Shown: positions 1-6,813 of the stretch, piece by piece | How the letters are laid out: the number at the start of each line of letters is the position of its first letter | How positions within the stretch are numbered: position 1 is the first letter of the stretch | Origin: an uncultured Prevotellaceae bacterium | Lineage (GTDB): Bacteria > Bacteroidota > Bacteroidia > Bacteroidales > Bacteroidaceae | Length of the DNA stretch: 11,459 bases | Direction: 5' to 3' | Assembly (NCBI GenBank): GCA_902775075.1 | Contig: CACYKX010000094.1 | Span: 1-11,459 of the forward strand | Program-made: the position numbers and the translations under genes | Notes under the pieces: generated by a model | What the model saw: only the letters and a program-made list of their open reading frames with translations | The model's database searches: none | What the model was told of the DNA's origin: nothing

Positions 1-1524
1 GAGAAACATCATGGTGACGGATTCGGTCTTACCGTGTACAATTTCTTTGATGATTACGTAAAGTATAATAATCTCACCTATGCAAGTTCTATAGACGGTA
101 TCTCCGGAATACAGAGCGGAACGAAGGAAAATATCAGGAACATCTCTTTCTATGGTCGTTTGAACTATGCTTTTGCAAGTAAATATATGTTGCAGGCTAC
201 GGTTCGTCGTGACGGAAGTTCTGTCTTCGGTAAGAATCATCGTTGGGGAACATTCCCATCAGTTTCTGTGGCATGGAATATCACAGAAGAGAACTTTATG
301 AAGAACCAGAATGTGCTGTCTAATCTGAAACTCCGTTTCGGTTATGGTGTTAGCGGTAATGCACTCGGATTCGGCGCTTACTCGGCAGTAGCACGTTATG
401 GTGCCATAGGTTTCTTTGATTATACCAATGCCGATGGTACGACAACTTCTTATCGTACATTAGGTGCTATGTCGAATGCTAATCCTGATTTGAAGTGGGA
501 AAGTACCGGTATGTTCAATATTGGTATTGATTATGCTTTCCTTGGTGGACGTGTCAATGGTTCTGTAGAATTCTATAATAAGAAAACATGGGATTTGATT
601 TGGAATTATCCGGTATCAACGAATATCTATCCTTATGGTGATATTTTTGCTAATGTTGGTGAGATCACAAACCGTGGTGTAGAATTCATGGTTAATGCCG
701 ATGTTATCCGCAATAAGAATTTCCGTTGGAATACAACTTTGAATTTGTCTCATAATATGAACCGTGTAGACAAACTTTCTAATGATATTTATCATACAGA
801 CCGCTTTACACAGGGTGATCCTATGGTTGCCGGCGTCTCAGCCAATGGTTATACACAGCGTATCATGGAGGGTGAACCGCTCGGTACATTCTACACTTTT
901 GAGTTCGCAGGATTTAATGAAGAAGGACGTGCTACTTATTATGAGCATGATGTTAATGGAAATAGAACCGGAAAGACAACAACGTCACCAGATGATACGC
1001 GTGACCGCGTAATCACCGGTAGTGCACAACCTAAACTGAATCTTGGTTGGAACAATACCTTGACATGGAAGAACTTCTCGGCTACTTTCTTCTTCACTGG
1101 TGTCTTTGGCAACAAGATATATGATGGTACTCGTGCAAGTTATATGGCAGCTACAAATCTTGCTTCAGCTTCTGGTACAAAAAATGTACTTGCTGACTTT
1201 GCAAAAGAACAGGTAGTAGAATTAGCAAATGGTAAAAAAGTAATCAATACAGACCCGAACATTCCTTCTGATCGTTGGATTGAGAATGGTAGTTATCTAC
1301 GTTTGCAGACCTTCACATTAGGTTATACCTTCCGTGATGGTTTCAATAAGTGGATTAATGATGCCACTCTTTATTTCACAGCTAACAATGTCTTCACCAT
1401 TACAGGTTATAAGGGATTGGACCCAGAGGTAAACATGGGTGGAACTGACCCTGGCATCGACTATCGTTGGAGCGTATATCCTCATACCCGTACTTATATG
1501 ATTGGTTTGAAAGTCAACTTCTAA
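1..1524 (+). CDS. SusC-like TonB-dependent outer-membrane transporter, 3' part
   Basis: This is the C-terminal part of a SusC/RagA-type TonB-dependent receptor, an outer-membrane beta-barrel that imports glycans or other oligomers together with a SusD lipoprotein. The frame is open from base 1, so the gene starts upstream of the window; the signal peptide, the carboxypeptidase-like domain and the plug are not visible. What is seen is about 507 residues of barrel: alternating aromatic and polar strands, the family-typical stretch reading RRDGSSVFGKNHRWGTFPSV near base 195, LKLRFGYGVSGN near 325, and a C-terminal strand ending YMIGLKVNF with the terminal Phe expected of outer-membrane barrels. 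A SusD-like gene follows after 25 bases, the usual pairing. The substrate cannot be read from the sequence; nearby GH92 genes suggest mannose-containing glycans, but this is inference. No frameshift is seen. Confidence 0.95.
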   Translation, partial: EKHHGDGFGLTVYNFFDDYVKYNNLTYASSIDGISGIQSGTKENIRNISFYGRLNYAFASKYMLQATVRRDGSSVFGKNHRWGTFPSVSVAWNITEENFMKNQNVLSNLKLRFGYGVSGNALGFGAYSAVARYGAIGFFDYTNADGTTTSYRTLGAMSNANPDLKWESTGMFNIGIDYAFLGGRVNGSVEFYNKKTWDLIWNYPVSTNIYPYGDIFANVGEITNRGVEFMVNADVIRNKNFRWNTTLNLSHNMNRVDKLSNDIYHTDRFTQGDPMVAGVSANGYTQRIMEGEPLGTFYTFEFAGFNEEGRATYYEHDVNGNRTGKTTTSPDDTRDRVITGSAQPKLNLGWNNTLTWKNFSATFFFTGVFGNKIYDGTRASYMAATNLASASGTKNVLADFAKEQVVELANGKKVINTDPNIPSDRWIENGSYLRLQTFTLGYTFRDGFNKWINDATLYFTANNVFTITGYKGLDPEVNMGGTDPGIDYRWSVYPHTRTYMIGLKVNF

Positions 1525-1549
1525 GGTCTTACTTAAAAATAGAATTCGT

Positions 1550-3196
1550 ATGAAAAAGAATATATTATTTATCTTTGCGGCTGGATTATTAGGTTTGTCT
1601 ACAGGCTGTACAGATTTGGATGTTCCTGTGGAATCACAGTATATTGAATACCCAACATCTGAAATTGCTCAGGAAGCTAAATTGTCGGATGTATATTTCC
1701 ATTTGTTGGGAACTTTTGGACGTCGTTATATGGAGGCACAATCTCTTTCAAGTGATGAATGGGTTGGCGTTTCTTTTGATGGCGATTACTATGATAATGG
1801 AACTTATGCACATGCTTGTCTTCATAGTTATACTCCGGACGATGCGTCTATAGATTGGTATGAGAAAGTAACGGCGGGTATCACCAAGGCGAATAATGCA
1901 ATTCGTGATATGGGTGGTAATGATGCGGGTAAGGGTGTAGCTCCTGCTCGTGCCATGCGTGCTTTCTTTCATTTTATATTGATGGATAGCTATGGGGATT
2001 CTCCTATCCTTGATTCCATCGCAGATGAGAAAACGGTTATAGAGCGTAAACCTCGTGCTAAGGTGGCGCAGTTTATTGCTGATGAATTGGAGAACATCAT
2101 TCCTCAGTTGTCAGAGGAAGTTAGTCAAAATACTTATGGTAAACCTACAAAGTGGATGGCTGAGGCTCTCTTGGCAAAACTTTATATCAACTGGCCAGTA
2201 TATACAGCTTCCGGTGTAGAGAATTATAATGCGGCCAATTATCAGAATGAGAAACTTGGTCGTGTGGTTGAACTCTGCGACGATATCATCAAGAGTGGAA
2301 AGTTTGATCTTACGACAACACAAAAGTCGGATATCAACAATGTTTATCGTACAAAGTTCTTGCCTACAAACGGATATGAAGTGAAAGACTTTATCTATGC
2401 TATGCCGTATGATGCTATCAAGAACAAAGGCTTCATCTATGGCCGTCCTCGTACATGGCGTAAGGCAAACACGGGCACCAGCTATTATGGCAAGCAGTTG
2501 TCTAAGTCGGTCGGTGGTAATTTCTCGATTACTCCGGAGATGTCTGATTTGTTGATGAGTCTGAGCAAAGATGATCGTCAGGAGCATGTTTTGGCAGGTA
2601 CAGTCTACATGTTTGATCCTAAAACTTATGCCAAGACGACAACACCATGGACGTATAAAGGTGAGACTGTGACCTTGAGTAAGACGATAACTTTGGTTAA
2701 GGAAGATGAAAAACTAGATGTTGGTAATAATGTGAATGGTTATAATCAGGGTTACAAATCTGTAAAATGGTTTGTTGATGATGATGATTACAAGAATGAT
2801 CGTAATCAGGGTAATGACCTTCCTATTTTCCGTTATGCAGATATTCTGTTGATGAAGGCTGAGGCTATCACCCGTGGCGCTGTTGCAACAAATGGGGAGA
2901 CAGCACAAAGTTTGTTCAATCAGATTCGGTCTTATGTTCATGCCCCTTCTCTGGATCATGCTCCTTCTCTTCAAGAGATCTATGACGAGCGTGGTCGTGA
3001 GTTCTTTGATGAGAATTGGCGTCGTAATGATATGATTCGTTTTGGTCACTTTGAAGATGAATATGGATTCCATAAGAAGAGCTTTGCTTTAGCTAACTTC
3101 GATCCAAGGCATCGTATATTCCCGATTCCGACAAGTGTATTAAATAAGAATACGACATGGAAACAGAATGATGGATATAGTTCATCGGAAAAATAA
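1550..3196 (+). CDS. SusD/RagB-like surface glycan-binding lipoprotein
   Basis: A complete 548-residue SusD-type lipoprotein, of normal length for the family. It would sit on the cell surface as a lid on the SusC barrel and bind the glycan. The N-terminus MKKNILFIFAAGLLGLSTGC is a lipoprotein signal with lipidated Cys20; the next residues, TDLDVPVE, are acidic, as in Bacteroidota lipoprotein export signals. The C-terminal half has SusD hallmarks: FRYADILLMKAEA, ERGREFFDENWRRNDMIRFG (about residues 480-499) and a tail RIFPIPTSVLNKN...QNDGY. The ATG at 1550 is chosen because it gives the signal peptide; no Shine-Dalgarno sequence is obvious, which is normal in this phylum. It lies 25 bases after the SusC gene, so the two are very likely co-transcribed, and a hairpin follows the stop. 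A small oddity is a duplicated HAPSL motif (HAPSLDHAPSL) just before the ERGREF block. Ligand unknown. Confidence 0.95.
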   Translation: MKKNILFIFAAGLLGLSTGCTDLDVPVESQYIEYPTSEIAQEAKLSDVYFHLLGTFGRRYMEAQSLSSDEWVGVSFDGDYYDNGTYAHACLHSYTPDDASIDWYEKVTAGITKANNAIRDMGGNDAGKGVAPARAMRAFFHFILMDSYGDSPILDSIADEKTVIERKPRAKVAQFIADELENIIPQLSEEVSQNTYGKPTKWMAEALLAKLYINWPVYTASGVENYNAANYQNEKLGRVVELCDDIIKSGKFDLTTTQKSDINNVYRTKFLPTNGYEVKDFIYAMPYDAIKNKGFIYGRPRTWRKANTGTSYYGKQLSKSVGGNFSITPEMSDLLMSLSKDDRQEHVLAGTVYMFDPKTYAKTTTPWTYKGETVTLSKTITLVKEDEKLDVGNNVNGYNQGYKSVKWFVDDDDYKNDRNQGNDLPIFRYADILLMKAEAITRGAVATNGETAQSLFNQIRSYVHAPSLDHAPSLQEIYDERGREFFDENWRRNDMIRFGHFEDEYGFHKKSFALANFDPRHRIFPIPTSVLNKNTTWKQNDGYSSSEK

Positions 3197-3210
3197 GTAT
3201 ATGAGATAAA

Positions 3211-3242
3211 AGATGGGGCGGAGATTATTCTTCGCCCCATTT
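3211..3242. terminator. Bidirectional hairpin terminator between convergent genes
   Basis: An inverted repeat with arms ATGGGGCG (3213-3220) and CGCCCCAT (3233-3240). It can be extended inward by three pairs (one G-T) to leave a six-base loop, and outward by an A-T and a G-T pair. It lies 17 bases after the SusD stop and just after the stop of the minus-strand gene ending at 3260, so it probably ends both transcripts. The T-tract on either side is short and interrupted, so termination efficiency is uncertain. Confidence 0.75.
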
Positions 3243-3259
3243 CTATGGATATATGAACT

Positions 3260-3655
3260 TTAGAAAATCTTACAGACAAGTTCTGCTTGTTTGTTTTCGA
3301 ATACTTTGACCTCGGTTACCGGTTCATAACTCAGTTGAGAGTATTTGTATAAGCGAATGGCAACAAACTGATGGTCTTTAGAAATCAAAGCCTGAAGTTG
3401 ATGATTTGAAAACTCTGTTTCTACAAATGTTCCTGTCTTCTTGATAACTTCGTCTAATTGCTTGTTGTCTGTCTTTATAAGATTCATCAACTTGTTAGCC
3501 ATGTCGACTTTACATTCCTTTCTAAAGGTTAGAATAGGACTATTGGTTGATGTGTAGACAGCTTTAGTGTTAAGACCGAAAAAACTTTTCTGAATTGATA
3601 TACGTGAATCGTGAGAGAGTGCTGACGCAATCTCCAAATGTGTTATTTTTGTCAT
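3260..3655 (-). CDS. Hypothetical 131-residue protein
   Basis: I do not recognise this protein. It has no signal peptide and no obvious membrane segment, so it is probably cytoplasmic. The sequence looks like an ordinary mixed alpha/beta protein: the N-terminus MTKITHLEIASALSHDSRIS, a Lys-rich helical middle (MANKLMNLIKTDNKQLDEVI, about residues 51-70) and a C-terminal part rich in Tyr, Val and Lys ending ELVCKIF. No catalytic or nucleic-acid-binding motif is evident. The gene converges on the SusD gene, with a strong hairpin between them, and starts 56 bases after the stop of the minus-strand exported-protein gene at 3712-4092, so the two could share a transcript. No clear TAnnTTTG promoter lies directly upstream; the nearest match, TATCTTTC (3697-3704), lacks the last consensus base and a spaced TTTG. 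An internal Met at about residue 51 is an alternative start. It is likely a real gene because it fills the space between two plausible signals with normal protein composition. Confidence 0.6.
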   Translation of the reverse strand: MTKITHLEIASALSHDSRISIQKSFFGLNTKAVYTSTNSPILTFRKECKVDMANKLMNLIKTDNKQLDEVIKKTGTFVETEFSNHQLQALISKDHQFVAIRLYKYSQLSYEPVTEVKVFENKQAELVCKIF

Positions 3656-3664
3656 AATTGTATC

Positions 3665-3680
3665 TTTATATTAATATAAA
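3665..3680. repeat. 16-bp perfect AT-only palindrome
   Basis: The sequence TTTATATTAATATAAA is its own reverse complement over all 16 bases. It lies 10 bases upstream of the start codon at 3655, in the 56-base gap between the two small minus-strand genes. It could be an operator for a dimeric regulator, a weak RNA hairpin in the leader, or chance in AT-rich DNA. Confidence 0.45.
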
Positions 3681-3711
3681 TGTGTAATGTTAGTCGGAAA
3701 GATACAAATAG

Positions 3712-4092
3712 CTAACATAACATATGCCTTAAAGCAAATACATAGTATCTGCATTGTGGCATCGACAGGATACGGTTGGTAAATGCGAAATACTTACCAT
3801 TGTAATGTCGATAGGAAAATCCTTTAAAATCAAATGTAAGTTTGTATTTGTTATTGGGATGACTCGTCGTAACCTGCTCGATAGAAATATATTGCTCGGG
3901 TTGACTGTTGCAAACCTGCAGAATTTCTGAAGTATCAGTTAAAATGGCTTGTTGACGATTATCCTTCTGTTGCAAACAGTAGCTTGGCAAGCCACTGTCA
4001 TGATCCAGTGGTTGCGTTTCTGCAGCCTTTACCATTGTATTGGTAAGGGTAAAGGTGATGATCAGTAATATGTATTTAAGCCATCTTGTCAT
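3712..4092 (-). CDS. Small exported protein with four cysteines, function unknown
   Basis: A 126-residue protein that I do not recognise. The N-terminus MTRWLKYILLIITFTLTNTM followed by VKAAET is a clear Sec signal peptide: a charged start, a hydrophobic core, and a likely cleavage after about Ala24. There is no lipobox, so the mature ~100 residues should be periplasmic or secreted. The mature part has four cysteines (39, 61, 114 and the last residue, 126), enough for two disulfides, and an aromatic C-terminal half (KLTFDFKGFSYRHYNGKYFA, about 84-103). No enzyme motif is visible. A good TAnnTTTG -7 element (TATCTTTG) lies 22 bases upstream of the ATG, supporting this start and an independent transcript. 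It is divergent from the GH92 gene at 4210 and lies upstream of the minus-strand gene at 3260-3655. Its position between SusCD and the mannosidases suggests no specific role. Confidence 0.7.
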   Translation of the reverse strand: MTRWLKYILLIITFTLTNTMVKAAETQPLDHDSGLPSYCLQQKDNRQQAILTDTSEILQVCNSQPEQYISIEQVTTSHPNNKYKLTFDFKGFSYRHYNGKYFAFTNRILSMPQCRYYVFALRHMLC

Positions 4093-4114
4093 CGTTGCCT
4101 ATGAATGATGGCCG

Positions 4115-4122
4115 CAAAGATA
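4115..4122 (-). promoter_or_regulatory. Bacteroidota -7 promoter element for the small exported protein
   Basis: On the minus strand this reads TATCTTTG, an exact TAnnTTTG match, followed by CGG. It ends 22 bases before the ATG at 4092, giving a predicted leader of about 19 bases. No TTTG is seen at the expected -33 spacing, so only half of the promoter consensus is met. Confidence 0.55.
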
Positions 4123-4171
4123 CACTTTTTCTTTCTATATATTCATATATATATTCTTATTTTTTCTATTA

Positions 4172-4205
4172 TTTGGTGTTCTTTATTATGATTTTAGTAT
4201 ATTTG
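4172..4205 (+). promoter_or_regulatory. Promoter of the GH92 operon, very close to the start codon
   Basis: TTTG (4172-4175) and TATATTTG (4198-4205) match the Bacteroidota -33 and -7 elements, with a 22-base spacer, slightly longer than the usual 19-21. The -7 element ends only four bases before the ATG at 4210. If the element sits at its usual place, transcription would start at or near the A of the ATG, giving a leaderless or nearly leaderless mRNA. The frame is closed by a TAG at 4195-4197, so the coding start cannot lie much further upstream. Confidence 0.55.
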
Positions 4206-4209
4206 TGGC

Positions 4210-6780
4210 ATGCGACGAATCATATTAACCGTTTTCCTTTTGTTATCTTTGCTGGCACAAGCTCAGTATTCAAAATTCGTAGATCCTAAGATTGGAAGTG
4301 AAGGTTTGGGAAGAACTTTCATCGGACCGAGTATGCCTTTCGGTATGTGTAAACCTGGACCAGACGGTGTTTCTATGCCAAATGCAGGGTGGGCTCCGAT
4401 GCCTGAGGCTGTGAAAGGATTCAGTCAGACCCATGTTAGTGGTACCGGTGGAGGACAAAAATATGGAAATATATTGATTCAGCCTTTTGTCGGTGAATGT
4501 GGTCGGTCGGAATATCTTGCTTGTCGTGAGTCGGAAACGATGATTTTAGGATATTATAGCTGTTGTTATTCTACGGGAATAAAAACAGAGATTACCTGTG
4601 ATGAGAAATGTGCTTTGTATCATTTCTCATCAATGGATGGACTTTTTATTAATGCGGAGACTTTTCTCGGGATAGATACAATACCAAACAAACGGGAAAC
4701 TCAACAATATGTAAATAGTGATGTTTGTGTAATGGGTGATAAAGAAATCGTCGGCTATTCTACGGTTCGCGGTGGATGGAATAATGGTGGACCATATACC
4801 GTATATTTCAGTCTGAAGAGTGATGTACCTTTCTCGTCTTCGCAAGTTTCTCAGGGAAAATATGCTTGGGTGAGATTTCAGAAGAGAGATGTAAATGTAA
4901 AAGTAGGAATCTCTTTCGTTTCTGTTGATCAGGCTCGTAGAAATATAACATGCAGAACTTTCGGAGAACAGCGTGCCTATCTTGATAAGACTTGGAATAA
5001 ACTTCTGGATAAGATAAAAATATCGGGTACCGAATGTCAGAAACGTATGTTTTATACGGCGTTATATCATACAATGCTTATGCCTGTGGATCGTGCTGGA
5101 GAGAATCCATATTTTACGGATACACCATATTATGATGACTATTATGCAATATGGGATACTTATCGCACTTCAACTCCTCTTCTTACTTTACTTTATCCCG
5201 AGCGGGAACGTGACATTGTTAATAGTTTGTTGAATATCTACAAGTATGATGGATATATGCCGGATGCTCGAAGTGGAAATTGGAATGGTAGGACTCAGGG
5301 GGGGAGTAATGCAGAGATAGTGATTGCTGATGCTTTTGCAAAGAAACTAAAAGGGATAGACTATCGCTTGGCTTTACAGGCTATGATCAAAGACGCAGAA
5401 GTTCCTCCTCTGGATGCTGAAAAAGAGGGAAGGGGTGGATTAGAAGAATATAACTCATTGGGATATATCCCTTATGGTATCAATCGTGCAGGAAATCGTA
5501 CGGTGGAATATAGTTATGATGATTGGTGTATCGCTCAGGTTGCCAAGGGTTTAGGAGAGACGGATATTTATCAGAAGTATCAGAAACGTAGTGGCAATTG
5601 GAAAAACTTATGGCGTGGTGACTATAGATGGCAGGGAATGCGCGGATTTATACTGCCTAAGGATCATCAGGGAAATTGGCTTGACCGTGTGCCTTGGGGA
5701 AAGTCGAAAGTCTTTCGACCTACGATTCCATATCGTCCGGATACAAAGGTAGCCCCTTGGTATTTACCTTGGTGGGATACTTTCTTCTATGAGGCTCTAT
5801 CGGCGGAATATAGTTTGAGTATTCCTCATGATGTGCCAGGATTGGTAAAAGCTTGTGGCGGTGAGAAGGCTTTTGTAAAACGGTTGGACACATTCTTTAG
5901 AAATGGACATTATAATGTGGCCAATGAACCGAGTTTTATGACACCTTATTTATATCATTGGGTGGGTAGACCGGAGAAAAGTTGCGAGCGAATACGAAGA
6001 ATTGTGAATGATTATTTTAATGATACTCCAGAGGGACTTCCCGGTAATGATGATAGTGGGGCAATGTCGTCGTGGTTGATATGGAATATGCTTGGATTGT
6101 ATCCTGTTGCCGGACAAGATCTCTATATTGTGGGTTCTCCTTTGGTATGCTCATATTCTATCATGTTGCCGAATGGAAAGAGGCTCCAAGTTAGTGCTAA
6201 AGGTGGAAAATGGAATCATCGCTTCTTGCACCATGAACAATTAATGAATGGAGGAAAACTTGTTCTGCCATGGCATGAGAAAATGGCTGAGCGACAAATA
6301 GTAACCCAGAAAGGTGCTCAGATTCAGAAAAGTAATGTGTATGGAAAGATAACACGGTTCACTTGTCATTATATTCTTAATGGTCAGTACCGAAACTGGG
6401 AGGGGAATTTGTCTTCTTCTGATTCCGATACGATAAGGATGAAAATGAATGCTTCTACCTATTTAATTCCTTCGGAACAGGTTAAGCAGGGACGATATTT
6501 CTGTTGGGATAGTCCGCAAAAGGGTGTGAATATATATCATTGTCAGGGTACATTCTTATTTGTCTCAGATGTTGCCATGCGGGATCTTAATGGGAAAGGT
6601 TTCTTCGTCTATGATGAAATTACCTGGAGAAAAGTAGCAGAAGACGAAAAAGAAATCGTAGTGAAAGCGGATGTAGACAACACGATGATGAGAATTGCTA
6701 AAGGTAAAGAACTTCCTTGGATTATAGAAATGAAGAACAATCCACTAGGAATTGATTGGAAATTAGAATTAATTCATTAA
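4210..6780 (+). CDS. GH92 family exported alpha-mannosidase with extra C-terminal region
   Basis: An 856-residue member of glycoside hydrolase family 92, calcium-dependent inverting exo-alpha-mannosidases. MRRIILTVFLLLSLLAQAQ is a Sec signal peptide without lipobox. The N-terminal beta-sandwich carries VDPKIGSEG...PFGMCKPGPDG and the H75-containing THVSGTGGG block. The catalytic part shows YAIWDTYRTSTPLLTLL (W315, D316), RTQGGSNAE (361-369), VEYSYDDWCIAQVAKGL, IPHDVPGLV and GNDDSGAMSSW. By alignment to family motifs, Glu528 (13 residues before the Asp of IPHD) is the likely general acid and Asp615 in GNDDSG the likely base. It departs from the common family wording: VANEPSF (Glu573) for HGNEPSH, GGSNAE for GDH-AD, and GNDDSGAMSSW for GNEDCGQMSAW, so it belongs to a divergent branch. 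The family core appears to end near residue 695 and about 160 further residues follow. The next gene starts 33 bases later, so they are probably an operon. Exact linkage specificity cannot be told. Confidence 0.93.
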   Translation: MRRIILTVFLLLSLLAQAQYSKFVDPKIGSEGLGRTFIGPSMPFGMCKPGPDGVSMPNAGWAPMPEAVKGFSQTHVSGTGGGQKYGNILIQPFVGECGRSEYLACRESETMILGYYSCCYSTGIKTEITCDEKCALYHFSSMDGLFINAETFLGIDTIPNKRETQQYVNSDVCVMGDKEIVGYSTVRGGWNNGGPYTVYFSLKSDVPFSSSQVSQGKYAWVRFQKRDVNVKVGISFVSVDQARRNITCRTFGEQRAYLDKTWNKLLDKIKISGTECQKRMFYTALYHTMLMPVDRAGENPYFTDTPYYDDYYAIWDTYRTSTPLLTLLYPERERDIVNSLLNIYKYDGYMPDARSGNWNGRTQGGSNAEIVIADAFAKKLKGIDYRLALQAMIKDAEVPPLDAEKEGRGGLEEYNSLGYIPYGINRAGNRTVEYSYDDWCIAQVAKGLGETDIYQKYQKRSGNWKNLWRGDYRWQGMRGFILPKDHQGNWLDRVPWGKSKVFRPTIPYRPDTKVAPWYLPWWDTFFYEALSAEYSLSIPHDVPGLVKACGGEKAFVKRLDTFFRNGHYNVANEPSFMTPYLYHWVGRPEKSCERIRRIVNDYFNDTPEGLPGNDDSGAMSSWLIWNMLGLYPVAGQDLYIVGSPLVCSYSIMLPNGKRLQVSAKGGKWNHRFLHHEQLMNGGKLVLPWHEKMAERQIVTQKGAQIQKSNVYGKITRFTCHYILNGQYRNWEGNLSSSDSDTIRMKMNASTYLIPSEQVKQGRYFCWDSPQKGVNIYHCQGTFLFVSDVAMRDLNGKGFFVYDEITWRKVAEDEKEIVVKADVDNTMMRIAKGKELPWIIEMKNNPLGIDWKLELIH

Positions 6781-6785
6781 ATTTG
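6755..6785 (+). promoter_or_regulatory. Possible internal promoter before the fusion gene
   Basis: TAAATTTG (6778-6785) fits TAnnTTTG and overlaps the stop codon of the preceding GH92 gene. An ATTG at 6755-6758, 19 bases upstream, is a one-mismatch -33 element. It would give a leader of about 25 bases before the ATG at 6814. In AT-rich DNA this may be chance, and readthrough from 4210 is the simpler route. Confidence 0.3.
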
Positions 6786-6813
6786 CAGCATAAATCAATA
6801 CCTATTTTCATTC

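Noticed and set aside
4123..4171. AT-rich repeats (TATATA/TTCATATATATA) as a regulatory array
   Set aside because: No consistent unit or spacing; best seen as generic AT-rich promoter DNA.
4086..4289. 67-residue plus-strand open frame
   Set aside because: It covers the divergent promoter region and overlaps the GH92 signal peptide in another frame; the Tyr/Phe-rich translation reflects AT-rich control DNA.
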